The notes: generated by a model from the letters alone, not told the origin. 9,785 nt of DNA from Chitinophaga pinensis (GCA_945897765.1 CAMDGP010000066.1:1-9785), one strand, 5' to 3'. Counted from the first letter of the stretch, positions 1-6,342 are shown. Translations and numbers: made by a program.

Positions 1-410
1 CTTATTTGGATTTGAAACAACAAGTTGAAAAAGAATCGATGTTAAACACGCCTCCCGTTTTTTCTGTTTATGTTGCGATGTTGAATTTGAGAAATTTGAT
101 TGCAAATGGCGGAGTTAAAGCAATGGAAGCTAGAAATAATGCAAAAGCAGAATTATTATACAACGAAATTGATGCAAATCCAGCTTTCATCGGAACGGTA
201 GCAAAAGAAGATCGCTCGAAAATGAACGTTACTTTCACACTTGCTGACGAAAGTCGCGCTGCTGAATTTGACACACTTTGGAAAGGCGCTGGACTTGTTG
301 GTTTACCTGGACATCGCTCAACTGGTGGATATAGAGCGTCAATGTATAATGCATTACCAATTGAAAGCATTCAGGTTTTGGTGGATGTAATGAAAGCGTT
401 TGGGAAATAG
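1..410 (+). CDS. serC: Phosphoserine aminotransferase, C-terminal part (5' end outside window)
   Basis: This PLP-dependent aminotransferase makes 3-phosphoserine from 3-phosphohydroxypyruvate and glutamate, the second step of serine synthesis; it is cytosolic. The frame is open to the left edge (codons from position 3), so about 136 of the usual ~355-360 residues are visible and the TTG at 6 is not a real start. Recognition rests on the family's C-terminal blocks: MLNTPPVFSVYVA, which follows the PLP-lysine region, then VAKEDRSKMNVTFTLAD, then GLVGLPGHRSTGGYRAS with the His-Arg substrate-phosphate region, and YNALPIESIQVLVDVM near the end. The PLP lysine itself lies upstream and cannot be checked. 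The next gene is serA, 203 bp downstream on the same strand, which supports the pathway assignment. No intrinsic terminator is evident after the stop, so read-through into serA is possible. Identification is confident. Confidence 0.95.
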   Translation, partial: YLDLKQQVEKESMLNTPPVFSVYVAMLNLRNLIANGGVKAMEARNNAKAELLYNEIDANPAFIGTVAKEDRSKMNVTFTLADESRAAEFDTLWKGAGLVGLPGHRSTGGYRASMYNALPIESIQVLVDVMKAFGK

Positions 411-417
411 ATTTTAT

Positions 418-567
418 AGTTAAAAATTAAAAGTGAAGAGTTAAAAGTGAATTGAAAATGTAGAATGTAAAATATAGAATTGCGGATTGAGAAAATTGCA
501 GATTATAAGATTGCAAATTGCAGATTAATTTTCATTTCTCATTCACTCATTCTCTCATTCTTCATTC
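418..567. repeat. Mosaic of degenerate short word repeats between serC and serA
   Basis: Four successive blocks each repeat their own short vocabulary. Positions 418-450 repeat AGTTAAAA(G)T; 457-480 repeat AATGTAGAAT/AATATAGAAT; 481-527 repeat GATTGCAGATT/GATTGCAAATTGCAGATT; 529-567 repeat CATTCTCTCATTC on a pyrimidine-rich strand. Units are about 8-13 bases and imperfect, and no block carries an open reading frame worth reporting. Comparable word-like intergenic DNA occurs in other Bacteroidota genomes (general familiarity, not checked here). Its function is unknown: it could be slippage-derived filler, a recombination scar or a spacer that shapes the serC-serA transcript. Confidence 0.6.
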
Positions 568-580
568 AGTCATAAATCCT

Positions 581-594
581 TCCGCCACGGCGGA
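581..594. repeat. GC-rich palindrome TCCGCC-AC-GGCGGA
   Basis: This is a perfect inverted repeat with 6-bp arms and a 2-base centre in otherwise very AT-rich DNA, 19 bases before the serA ATG. A near copy occurs at 5010-5023 (TCCGCC-GA-GTCGGA, one arm mismatch). The shared sequence and its contrast with the surrounding base composition suggest a dispersed palindromic repeat of the genome rather than a gene-specific operator, but an RNA hairpin just before the serA start is also possible. No T-run follows, so it is not a standard intrinsic terminator. Confidence 0.6.
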
Positions 595-613
595 GTCTTA
601 AAATTTAAAAAAA

Positions 614-1570
614 ATGAAAATACTAGCAAACGACGGAATTTCCGCAGTAGGAAAAAAATTACTAGAAGCAGCAGGTTACACTGTTATTACTGAAAAAGTA
701 GCTCAAGAAGAATTGGCAAATGCTGTAAATGAACAAGGTGTCGAAATGATATTGGTTCGAAGCGCTACAACAGTTCGCAAAGAAGTTATTGATGCTTGTC
801 CCAATTTGAAATTGATTGGAAGAGGTGGAGTTGGAATGGATAATATTGATGTTGCTTACGCCCGTGAAAAAGGTGTAACGGTAATTAATACCCCAGCATC
901 TTCCTCGCAATCCGTGGCAGAATTAGTAATGGGACATTTATTCTCTTTGTCTCGTTTTTTAAATGATTCTTACAAGAATATGGAAAACGGTGATTTCTCA
1001 ACGTTGAAGAAAAACTACGCGAAAGGTGTTGAATTGAGAGGGAAAACGATTGGTATTATTGGATTTGGTCGCATTGGTCAAAGTTTGGCTTCTTACGCTT
1101 TAGGTGTGGGAATGAATGTAATTGCAATTGATCAAAATGAATATGTAGCAGAAATTAAAGTTCCAGTTGGAGGAAATGATGTTGTTGTCACTATTAAAAC
1201 TGTAACTGATTTAAAAAGTGTTCTTGGACAAATGGATTATATTTCATTGCACGTTCCAAAACAAGCTGATAGAAGTGCTGTGATTACAGCAGCTGAATTT
1301 GGATTAATGAAAAAAGGCGTGCGATTAGTAAATGCTTCTCGCGGTGGAGTTATCAATGAAAGTGATTTAATTGAGGCTTTAGATAATGGAACAATTGCTG
1401 GAGTTGCTTTGGATGTTTTTGAAAATGAACCAAACCCAAGAAAAGAATTATTGTCTCATGCAAAAATCGCTTGTACACCTCATATTGGTGCAGCAACAAG
1501 TGAAGCTCAAGATCGAATTGGTGAGGAATTGGCGCAATTAATTATTGGTCAATTTGGTAATAAAGCTTAA
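614..1570 (+). CDS. serA: D-3-phosphoglycerate dehydrogenase, short form (2-hydroxyacid dehydrogenase family)
   Basis: It is predicted to oxidise 3-phosphoglycerate to 3-phosphohydroxypyruvate with NAD+, the first committed step of serine synthesis. The 318 residues cover only the substrate-binding and nucleotide-binding domains; there is no C-terminal ACT domain, so the serine feedback site of longer SerA proteins is absent. Visible motifs are GRGGVGMDNID (69-79), the Rossmann loop GIIGFGRIGQ (147-156), and the family's catalytic triad Arg243 (ASRGG), Glu272 (FENEP) and His290 (TPHIGAAT). Residues about 174-200 form a loop roughly nine residues longer than in a typical PGDH, between the dinucleotide-binding Asp173 and the SLHVP strand. 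The ATG follows an A-rich leader with no Shine-Dalgarno sequence. The adjacent serC makes PGDH more likely than another 2-hydroxyacid dehydrogenase. A terminator follows at 1593-1623. Confidence 0.92.
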   Translation: MKILANDGISAVGKKLLEAAGYTVITEKVAQEELANAVNEQGVEMILVRSATTVRKEVIDACPNLKLIGRGGVGMDNIDVAYAREKGVTVINTPASSSQSVAELVMGHLFSLSRFLNDSYKNMENGDFSTLKKNYAKGVELRGKTIGIIGFGRIGQSLASYALGVGMNVIAIDQNEYVAEIKVPVGGNDVVVTIKTVTDLKSVLGQMDYISLHVPKQADRSAVITAAEFGLMKKGVRLVNASRGGVINESDLIEALDNGTIAGVALDVFENEPNPRKELLSHAKIACTPHIGAATSEAQDRIGEELAQLIIGQFGNKA

Positions 1571-1592
1571 TCTTTATAAAATGACTTTTTTG

Positions 1593-1623
1593 AAACTGCA
1601 GGGATTAATTTCTGCGGTTTTTT
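1593..1623 (+). terminator. Rho-independent terminator after serA
   Basis: AAACTGCAG (1593-1601) pairs with CTGCGGTTT (1612-1620) as a 9-bp stem with one G-T wobble and a 10-base AT-rich loop, and the 3' arm runs into six consecutive T. It starts 22 bases after the serA stop and should end the serC-serA transcript, separating it from ung. Confidence 0.8.
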
Positions 1624-1780
1624 ATTTCATAATAATAAAGAAAAGGGTATTCTACCCAACCTAAGTTAGTTTAGAAAAGATTTTAATGCAAATCAATTAA
1701 GTTGATGTTTCTTTGGAAACTGTCCTAAATAGAAGAGACGGATTAAACGACATACTTTTTATTTCTATTTTAGAAACTGT

Positions 1781-1788
1781 TATTTTTG
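1781..1788 (+). promoter_or_regulatory. Likely promoter -7 element of ung (TATTTTTG)
   Basis: TATTTTTG matches the Bacteroidota -7 consensus TAnnTTTG. It lies 31 bases before the ung ATG, predicting a leader of roughly 25-28 bases. The -33 TTTG partner is not clear; about 22 bases upstream there is only a T-run, so the call is moderate. A separate promoter is expected because a terminator precedes the gene. Confidence 0.45.
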
Positions 1789-1819
1789 AAATAATCAATC
1801 TGTTTTAATCAAACATGAA

Positions 1820-2485
1820 ATGAACCTAAATACCAATTGGCAAAAAGTCTTAGAACCTGAAATGAATAAACCTTATTTCGTTGAATTAATGGCTAAAATC
1901 AATCAGTTTTACGACGAAAAAAGGGAACATATTTTTCCAGAAAAGTCAAAATTGTTTAATGCTTTTAATTTATGTTTGTTCGAAGAAATAAAAGTTGTTA
2001 TTTTAGGTCAGGATCCCTATCCTACTAAAGGGCACGCAAATGGTTTGTGTTTTTCAGTAGAATCAAATGTGCGTCCTTTTCCGAAAAGTTTGAACAACAT
2101 TTTCAAAGAAATCGAATCGGATTTAGCTGAACCTTTTCCAGAAAATGGCAATTTGGAACGCTGGGCAAAACAAAGCGTTTTATTATTAAATTCCGTTTTG
2201 ACAGTTGAAGAAGGTAAAACAGATAGTCACAAAGGAATAGGGTGGGAGCAGTTTACCGATGCAGTAATTGAACTTATCAGTCAGAAAAACGAAAATGTTG
2301 TTTTTATACTTTGGGGATCGAAAGCAATTTCAAAATTGATATTAATTGATGCAAAAAAGCACTATATTTTAACAGCAGTTCATCCATCGCCACTTTCAGC
2401 TTACCGTGGTTTTTTCGGTTGTAAACATTTTAGTAAGGCGAATGAATTTCTTCGTTCGAAAGATTTGAGAAGTATTGATTGGTAA
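1820..2485 (+). CDS. ung: Uracil-DNA glycosylase, family 1
   Basis: It excises uracil from DNA to begin base-excision repair of deaminated cytosine or misincorporated dUMP. The 221 residues match the family length. Visible motifs are the catalytic water-activating loop ILGQDPYP (61-68) with Asp65 and the uracil-shielding Tyr67; LLLNSVLTV (121-129) with the uracil-reading Asn124; LWGSKA (164-169); and the DNA-intercalation loop HPSPLSAYRGFFGC (188-201) with His188. The C-terminus SIDW is also typical. Two positions differ from the textbook E. coli enzyme: Pro68 replaces the usual His of GQDPYH, and Tyr195 replaces His in SAHRGF; the main catalytic residues are intact. The start is the ATG at 1820; an ATG five bases earlier opens only a two-codon frame. 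There is no Shine-Dalgarno sequence. The gene appears to be its own transcription unit. Confidence 0.95.
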   Translation: MNLNTNWQKVLEPEMNKPYFVELMAKINQFYDEKREHIFPEKSKLFNAFNLCLFEEIKVVILGQDPYPTKGHANGLCFSVESNVRPFPKSLNNIFKEIESDLAEPFPENGNLERWAKQSVLLLNSVLTVEEGKTDSHKGIGWEQFTDAVIELISQKNENVVFILWGSKAISKLILIDAKKHYILTAVHPSPLSAYRGFFGCKHFSKANEFLRSKDLRSIDW

Positions 2486-2532
2486 GTAAAATTTACACAA
2501 CTTTTTGAATTCCTTGAAATTTGAAACCTTCA

Positions 2533-2566
2533 TTTGGATTCTCTTTCAATCAAAATTTTATCTTTG
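2533..2566 (+). promoter_or_regulatory. hemE promoter: TTTG, 22-bp spacer, TATCTTTG
   Basis: TTTG at 2533-2536 (-33 element) and TATCTTTG at 2559-2566 (-7 element TAnnTTTG) are separated by 22 bp, the same spacing as the promoter before the persulfide dioxygenase gene at 7324. The final G lies only 6 bases before the hemE ATG at 2573, so transcription should start at or within a few bases of the start codon. This indicates a leaderless or near-leaderless mRNA and excludes the in-frame TTG at 2534 as the translation start. Confidence 0.7.
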
Positions 2567-2572
2567 CACACC

Positions 2573-3604
2573 ATGGAATTTAAAAACGATCATTTTATAC
2601 GTGCACATAGGGGAGAAGCGATTGAACGTTACCCCGTTTGGTTAATGCGTCAAGCAGGTAGAATCTTGCCTCAATACCGTGCCGTTAGAGCTAAACTTTC
2701 TGGTTTCAAAGAATTGGTAGAAACACCAGAGTTTTCAGCAGAAGTTACTATTCAACCTGTTGATTTATTGGATGTTGATGCAGCGATTATTTTCTCTGAT
2801 ATTTTAGTAGTTCCTGAAGCGATGGGGCTTCCATATCAAATGTTGGAACAGCGTGGACCATGGTTTGAAAATACCGTTCGTTCTCAAGAACAATTAGATT
2901 TGTTAGACAAAAACATCGATGTTGATGACCGACTTTCGTATGTGCTAGAAGCATTGAAATTAACAAAAAAAGGTTTAGATGGTCGTGTTCCATTGATTGG
3001 TTTTGCTGGTGCTCCTTGGACTATTTTTTGTTACATGGTAGAAGGAAAAGGGTCAAAAACATTTTCTGAATCGCGCAAGCTTCTTTACACAAATCCAGTT
3101 TTGGCACATGAATTGCTTAGTCGTATAACAGACGTGACGATTCAGTATTTAAAAGCTCAATTTGTTGCTGGTGCAGATGCATTACAACTTTTTGATTCGT
3201 GGGCAGGGATTTTGGGAAGAGAACAATACGCTGAATTTGGATTGACATACATTGCAAAGATTGTGGACGCACTACCAAATGTTCCAATGACTGTTTTTTC
3301 AAAAGGAGCAATTGCTTCCATTCCAGAAATTACGAAGTTGAATTGTACAACTATCGGTTTGGACTGGAACATGAGTATTTCTGAAACGAGAAAATTAATT
3401 GGCGAAACGAAAACTTTGCAGGGTAATTTAGATCCTTGTGTATTATATGGAAGTGAAAATGTGGTGGAGCAAGAAACAATTAAATTATTGAAATCGTTTA
3501 AAAGTCAAAGACATATTGTAAATTTGGGACACGGAGTTTATCCGGACATTGACCCAGAAAAGGTTAAAGTGTTTATTAAAACTGTGAAAAACTATGAAAT
3601 CTAA
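2573..3604 (+). CDS. hemE: Uroporphyrinogen decarboxylase
   Basis: It removes four acetate carboxyl groups from uroporphyrinogen III to give coproporphyrinogen III in heme synthesis, in the cytosol and without a cofactor. The frame can be extended to a TTG at 2534, but that codon is the -33 box of the promoter, so I start at the ATG at 2573, giving 343 residues, within the family's usual range. Both family signatures are visible: PVWLMRQAGR (21-30) and GFAGAPWT (143-150), followed by CYMVEG. Asp76 in IIFSDIL corresponds to the essential active-site Asp, and GHGVYPDIDPE near the C-terminus carries the conserved active-site His320. No other heme gene is in the window. The downstream OmpA-family gene begins 4 bases after the stop, so the two may share a transcript. 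Confidence 0.95.
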   Translation: MEFKNDHFIRAHRGEAIERYPVWLMRQAGRILPQYRAVRAKLSGFKELVETPEFSAEVTIQPVDLLDVDAAIIFSDILVVPEAMGLPYQMLEQRGPWFENTVRSQEQLDLLDKNIDVDDRLSYVLEALKLTKKGLDGRVPLIGFAGAPWTIFCYMVEGKGSKTFSESRKLLYTNPVLAHELLSRITDVTIQYLKAQFVAGADALQLFDSWAGILGREQYAEFGLTYIAKIVDALPNVPMTVFSKGAIASIPEITKLNCTTIGLDWNMSISETRKLIGETKTLQGNLDPCVLYGSENVVEQETIKLLKSFKSQRHIVNLGHGVYPDIDPEKVKVFIKTVKNYEI

Positions 3605-3608
3605 AACA

Positions 3609-4835
3609 ATGAAAATCGGAATGTTTCTATTGTTGTCAGCTGCTACTTTCTCAAATGTAGCAATTGCTCAAAAAGGAGGAAAAAAAGCTAATGAAAAAGA
3701 AATTCTTTATCAAGACTTTGAGAAAACAAAAAAAGAAGTTGTTGTTGAATTAGGCGGAATTGCGCTGGCAGAAGGACTATCTTCTCCAACAGAAATCAAA
3801 GCTGATTTATTTATGACTGAGGCTAGTGGAGATTTAGGTGTTCCTTTAAATGTTTACGGTTCTGAGGCCCCAAATACAGACGGTGGAGGACAAAATTATG
3901 CAGGTGCAGTTTTCTACAAGCCAGGAAAATTGGCAGCAGAACGTTCTTACATCACTGTGCCAATCATGAAAGGTACAGAGCAATTGACTTTGAAAAAAGG
4001 ATTGAAATATTGCGTTGAGTTTTCAGTTTCTTTAGCTGAGTCATCAAAATTTGCAACTAATAACATTTCAGCATTATTTTCTAAAGAAGTTTTAGGAAAT
4101 GGTTCTCCTGGGGCAATTTACAATAATTCAGATAAAATTATCAGAGCTCAAAACAACAAAGTCTACAACGGATTCTTTGGTTGGGAGAAAGTTTGTGCCG
4201 TTTATACAGCAAAAGGTGATGAGAAATTTATCACAATTGGAAACTTCGATAAAAACGAAACAACAAAGTTTGAACAAGCCAAGAAACCGAAAGAAAGTGA
4301 AGCTGAAGTTGTTGCTCACGCTTATTACTATGTTGACAATGTAATCATCACAGTAATTGATAACGTTACTGAATGTAAATGTTTTGATAGCAGAAAACCG
4401 AAAGTAGAAGAGTCATTCTCAACCATGTTATACACAAACACACCTGAGATTTCTGATAAAATGACGAAAAATCAAATCATTGAATCTCATTCAGTTTACT
4501 TCCGTGCAGGCAAAGCTTCGATTTCTGATAACGCAAAAGAAATGATGGATTTTGTGATTGAAGAAATGAAAATGGATAAAGCTTTAACAATTGACATTAT
4601 TGGTCACAACGACAAAATTGAAGATAAAGCAGGCGAAGAAAACCCAGACTTTGAAGATATGGCGCGTAAAAGAGCAAATGCAGTTGAGAAATATTTCATC
4701 GCAGCTGGAATTGATTTAGGACGTTTAACCAAAGTTTACAAAGGAGCTGCTGAACCAAATTCTGGAATCGCAGACGACGACGACGAAGAAACAAAAGACG
4801 CAAAAAACAGATATGTTTCTTTCAAAGTAAAATAA
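3609..4835 (+). CDS. Exported OmpA-family protein with N-terminal beta-rich domain
   Basis: It probably sits in the periplasm or at the outer membrane and binds peptidoglycan through its C-terminal domain. I prefer the ATG at 3609 (408 residues): it gives a compact signal peptide MKIGMFLLLSAATFSNVAIA, cleaved before Gln21. The in-frame ATG at 3594 overlaps hemE by 11 bases and would add five residues. Residues about 35-255 look like an all-beta jelly-roll-like module of Bacteroidota envelope proteins (GGGQNYAGAVFY, then LKYCVEFSVSLAESSKFA, GWEKVCAVYTAKGDEKFITIGNF, AYYYVDNV); its ligand is unknown. Residues about 290-408 are an OmpA/MotB domain: VYFRAGKASIS, IIGHNDK with Asp335, ARKRANAVEKYF with Arg355 (the pair that binds diaminopimelate in the family) and NRYVSFKVK at the end. 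GHND replaces the more common GHTD. An acidic DDDDEE run lies shortly before the C-terminus. A strong terminator follows. The exact role is not known. Confidence 0.85.
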   Translation: MKIGMFLLLSAATFSNVAIAQKGGKKANEKEILYQDFEKTKKEVVVELGGIALAEGLSSPTEIKADLFMTEASGDLGVPLNVYGSEAPNTDGGGQNYAGAVFYKPGKLAAERSYITVPIMKGTEQLTLKKGLKYCVEFSVSLAESSKFATNNISALFSKEVLGNGSPGAIYNNSDKIIRAQNNKVYNGFFGWEKVCAVYTAKGDEKFITIGNFDKNETTKFEQAKKPKESEAEVVAHAYYYVDNVIITVIDNVTECKCFDSRKPKVEESFSTMLYTNTPEISDKMTKNQIIESHSVYFRAGKASISDNAKEMMDFVIEEMKMDKALTIDIIGHNDKIEDKAGEENPDFEDMARKRANAVEKYFIAAGIDLGRLTKVYKGAAEPNSGIADDDDEETKDAKNRYVSFKVK

Positions 4836-4852
4836 ATTCAAACTAGATAATG

Positions 4853-4887
4853 AAAAGCCATTTGAGAAATCAGATGGCTTTTTTTTT
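4853..4887 (+). terminator. Strong Rho-independent terminator, possibly bidirectional
   Basis: AAAAGCCATTTGA (4853-4865) pairs with TCAGATGGCTTTT (4870-4882) in a 13-bp stem with one T-G wobble, closed by a GAAA tetraloop and followed by a run of T up to 4887. It ends the hemE-ompA unit. On the minus strand the same hairpin is followed by four T, so it could also stop transcripts from the convergent transporter gene, about 150 bases beyond that gene's stop. Confidence 0.9.
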
Positions 4888-4999
4888 GAATTTCAAAATA
4901 TCATTCTTTTGAAAAGCTTAAATTAATTCGTATCAACCCAAACAATTCTTAACCTCAAATAACGATTAACTTTTATCTGTTAACTATACTAAAAGACCT

Positions 5000-5028
5000 T
5001 AATTCTTATCCGCCGAGTCGGAATTAAT
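5000..5028. repeat. GC-rich palindrome nested in an AT inverted repeat, near copy of 581-594
   Basis: The core TCCGCC-GA-GTCGGA (5010-5023) matches the perfect palindrome at 581-594 except for the centre and one base in the 3' arm. It is flanked by TTAATTC (5000-5006) and GAATTAA (5022-5028), which can also pair. On the minus strand it follows the transporter stop codon by about 14 bases and could form the 3'-end hairpin of that mRNA, but no strong T-run follows on that strand. Confidence 0.5.
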
Positions 5029-5037
5029 TTAAAATTC

Positions 5038-6267
5038 TCAATTCGTTCTCTTCGAAACAAAATTATAAACTCTGTAAGTTAATAATATATTGATGAGAAT
5101 TACGGCCACAACTAAATATCCAAGATAATCGAAATTCTCAAGCGGACTAGATTGTGTTTTTTGTTTAACAATCCAACCACCAATCAAGGCTGCAACACCG
5201 CCCGCCATTTGTTGTAAAGAGGAATTTATACTCATAAAAGCTCCACGGTCTTTCATCGCAGGAATCGACGCTGCCAAAGCCTGCGAAGGAATCATGCGCG
5301 CCATAATTCCCATCATCATAAACATATTCACCACTATCAACATGAATAATGAAACTTTAGGTAACTGCGTGTAAACCAACACGGTAATAACCATTAAAAC
5401 CGAAGCACTTGTGAAAATTGCAAACTTGTTTAATTTATCACTCAAAACTCCTACCACAGGCATTATTGCAAAGGTGGCAAGCCCAACAATCATAAACATT
5501 AAAGGTAAATCTGATTGTGAAATCCCAATATTATTTACTGAATAGGTACTTCCCCAAGGCATCATCAGGTAACCTCCCAAAGACATAAAAGCTGTTGCAA
5601 TAAATCCGATTCTGTATTCTTTATTCGCTATCGTTTGCCACAAATGTTTGAATGCATTTTCTCGCTGAAGTTTCAAGTGAGCATTGACAGGTTTCAAAAC
5701 AAAAATTGCCACAAAGAAAATAATACTTGCTAAAATTACAATCAGATAAAATGGAGCTTGCCACTGCCAAACTTTTGCAAGATATAAACTAATTGGAATA
5801 CCTAAGATTTGACTCATACCAAAGCCCATTTGTAAAAAACTCATTACTCTTCCGCGGTGATTTAAATCAAATAAATCCGCAACAATTGCGAGCGAAATCG
5901 AAGAAATTACTCCACCAAAAATCCCTGTGAAAATACGTGCAAAAACAAGTAACCAATAACTATTTGAAAGTCCACAAAGCATTGTTCCGATGATAAAACC
6001 GCCATAAAAAAAGAGCAATAATTTTTTTCGATCAAATTTATCAGCAAAACTTGCCGTTAAGAAACCAGAGACACCAGCTGAAAGAGCATAACTTGAAACA
6101 ACAACCCCAAACTGTGCTGGTGTTATTTTCAAATCTTTGATTAATAAATCCCCCAAAGGCGACATTACCATAAAATCCAATACCACACTAAATTGTGTCA
6201 GTGCAAGAATTAAAATAACGATAATTTGGTAGGAAGTAAAAGGAACTTTTTCAGTGTTTTTATTCAT
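5038..6267 (-). CDS. Major facilitator superfamily transporter (DHA1/drug-efflux-like)
   Basis: This is an inner-membrane secondary transporter with about 12 hydrophobic helices and a middle cytoplasmic loop around residues 192-218. The substrate is unknown. MFS signatures are visible: an Asp in TM1 (VVLDFMVMSP, Asp31), the motif A-like loop GFLTASFADKFDRKKLL (68-84), Arg111 in TM4 (FARIFTGIFGG, motif B), and a Gly-rich TM5 segment GFGMSQILGIPIS (148-160) resembling the antiporter motif C; the second half repeats a loop as VVGVLSDKLNK (271-281). These point to proton-coupled export, by family analogy. I start at the ATG at 6267 (409 residues): the TTG at 6285 lies at the edge of the TACTTTTG promoter element. 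The gene is convergent with the ompA-like gene and divergent from the lipoprotein gene at 6378. No adjacent regulator helps define the substrate. Confidence 0.88.
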   Translation of the reverse strand: MNKNTEKVPFTSYQIIVILILALTQFSVVLDFMVMSPLGDLLIKDLKITPAQFGVVVSSYALSAGVSGFLTASFADKFDRKKLLLFFYGGFIIGTMLCGLSNSYWLLVFARIFTGIFGGVISSISLAIVADLFDLNHRGRVMSFLQMGFGMSQILGIPISLYLAKVWQWQAPFYLIVILASIIFFVAIFVLKPVNAHLKLQRENAFKHLWQTIANKEYRIGFIATAFMSLGGYLMMPWGSTYSVNNIGISQSDLPLMFMIVGLATFAIMPVVGVLSDKLNKFAIFTSASVLMVITVLVYTQLPKVSLFMLIVVNMFMMMGIMARMIPSQALAASIPAMKDRGAFMSINSSLQQMAGGVAALIGGWIVKQKTQSSPLENFDYLGYLVVAVILINILLTYRVYNFVSKRTN

Positions 6268-6274
6268 AAGTTGA

Positions 6275-6282
6275 CAAAAGTA
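6275..6282 (-). promoter_or_regulatory. Promoter -7 element of the MFS gene (TACTTTTG), near-leaderless
   Basis: Read on the minus strand, TACTTTTG matches TAnnTTTG exactly. Only 7 bases separate its G from the ATG at 6267, nearly the same geometry as hemE, so the mRNA should begin at or just before the start codon. A -33 TTTG is not well conserved about 22 bases upstream. The position argues against translation from the TTG at 6285. Confidence 0.6.
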
Positions 6283-6327
6283 CAATAAGCAGGATTTTAA
6301 ATCGAATTTACTTGTTAGATTTTGTTA

Positions 6328-6342
6328 ATCAATTGAATTGAT
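6328..6342. promoter_or_regulatory. Inverted repeat ATCAAT-TGA-ATTGAT in a divergent intergenic region
   Basis: A perfect 6-bp inverted repeat with a 3-base centre lies between the divergent MFS and lipoprotein genes, about where the -33 region of the lipoprotein promoter would be, and another ATTGAT follows at 6347-6352. The position and symmetry fit an operator for a dimeric regulator, but in such AT-rich DNA it may be chance. Confidence 0.25.

Noticed and set aside
418..567. CRISPR-like array
   Set aside because: The units are short, imperfect and contiguous without regular spacers, and there are no cas genes.
1645..1657. Small inverted repeat GGGTA-TTC-TACCC upstream of ung as an operator
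   Set aside because: The arms are only 5 bp, it is far from the likely promoter, and no second copy or regulator supports a function.
2534..2572. Upstream TTG start extending HemE by 13 residues
   Set aside because: The TTG is the -33 promoter box and the added segment contains the TATCTTTG -7 element; HemE homology begins after the ATG at 2573.
3594..3608. ATG start of the OmpA-family gene overlapping hemE
   Set aside because: Possible, but it only adds MKSKT before a complete signal peptide; the ATG at 3609 is simpler. I cannot exclude translational coupling from 3594.
4099..4344. Alternative-frame plus-strand frame inside the OmpA-family gene
   Set aside because: It is a shadow frame within a well-supported gene, and its Lys/Thr/Gln-rich translation has no recognisable features.
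6268..6285. Upstream TTG start extending the MFS protein by six residues
   Set aside because: The extension is encoded by the TACTTTTG promoter element; the ATG at 6267 gives a normal MFS N-terminus.
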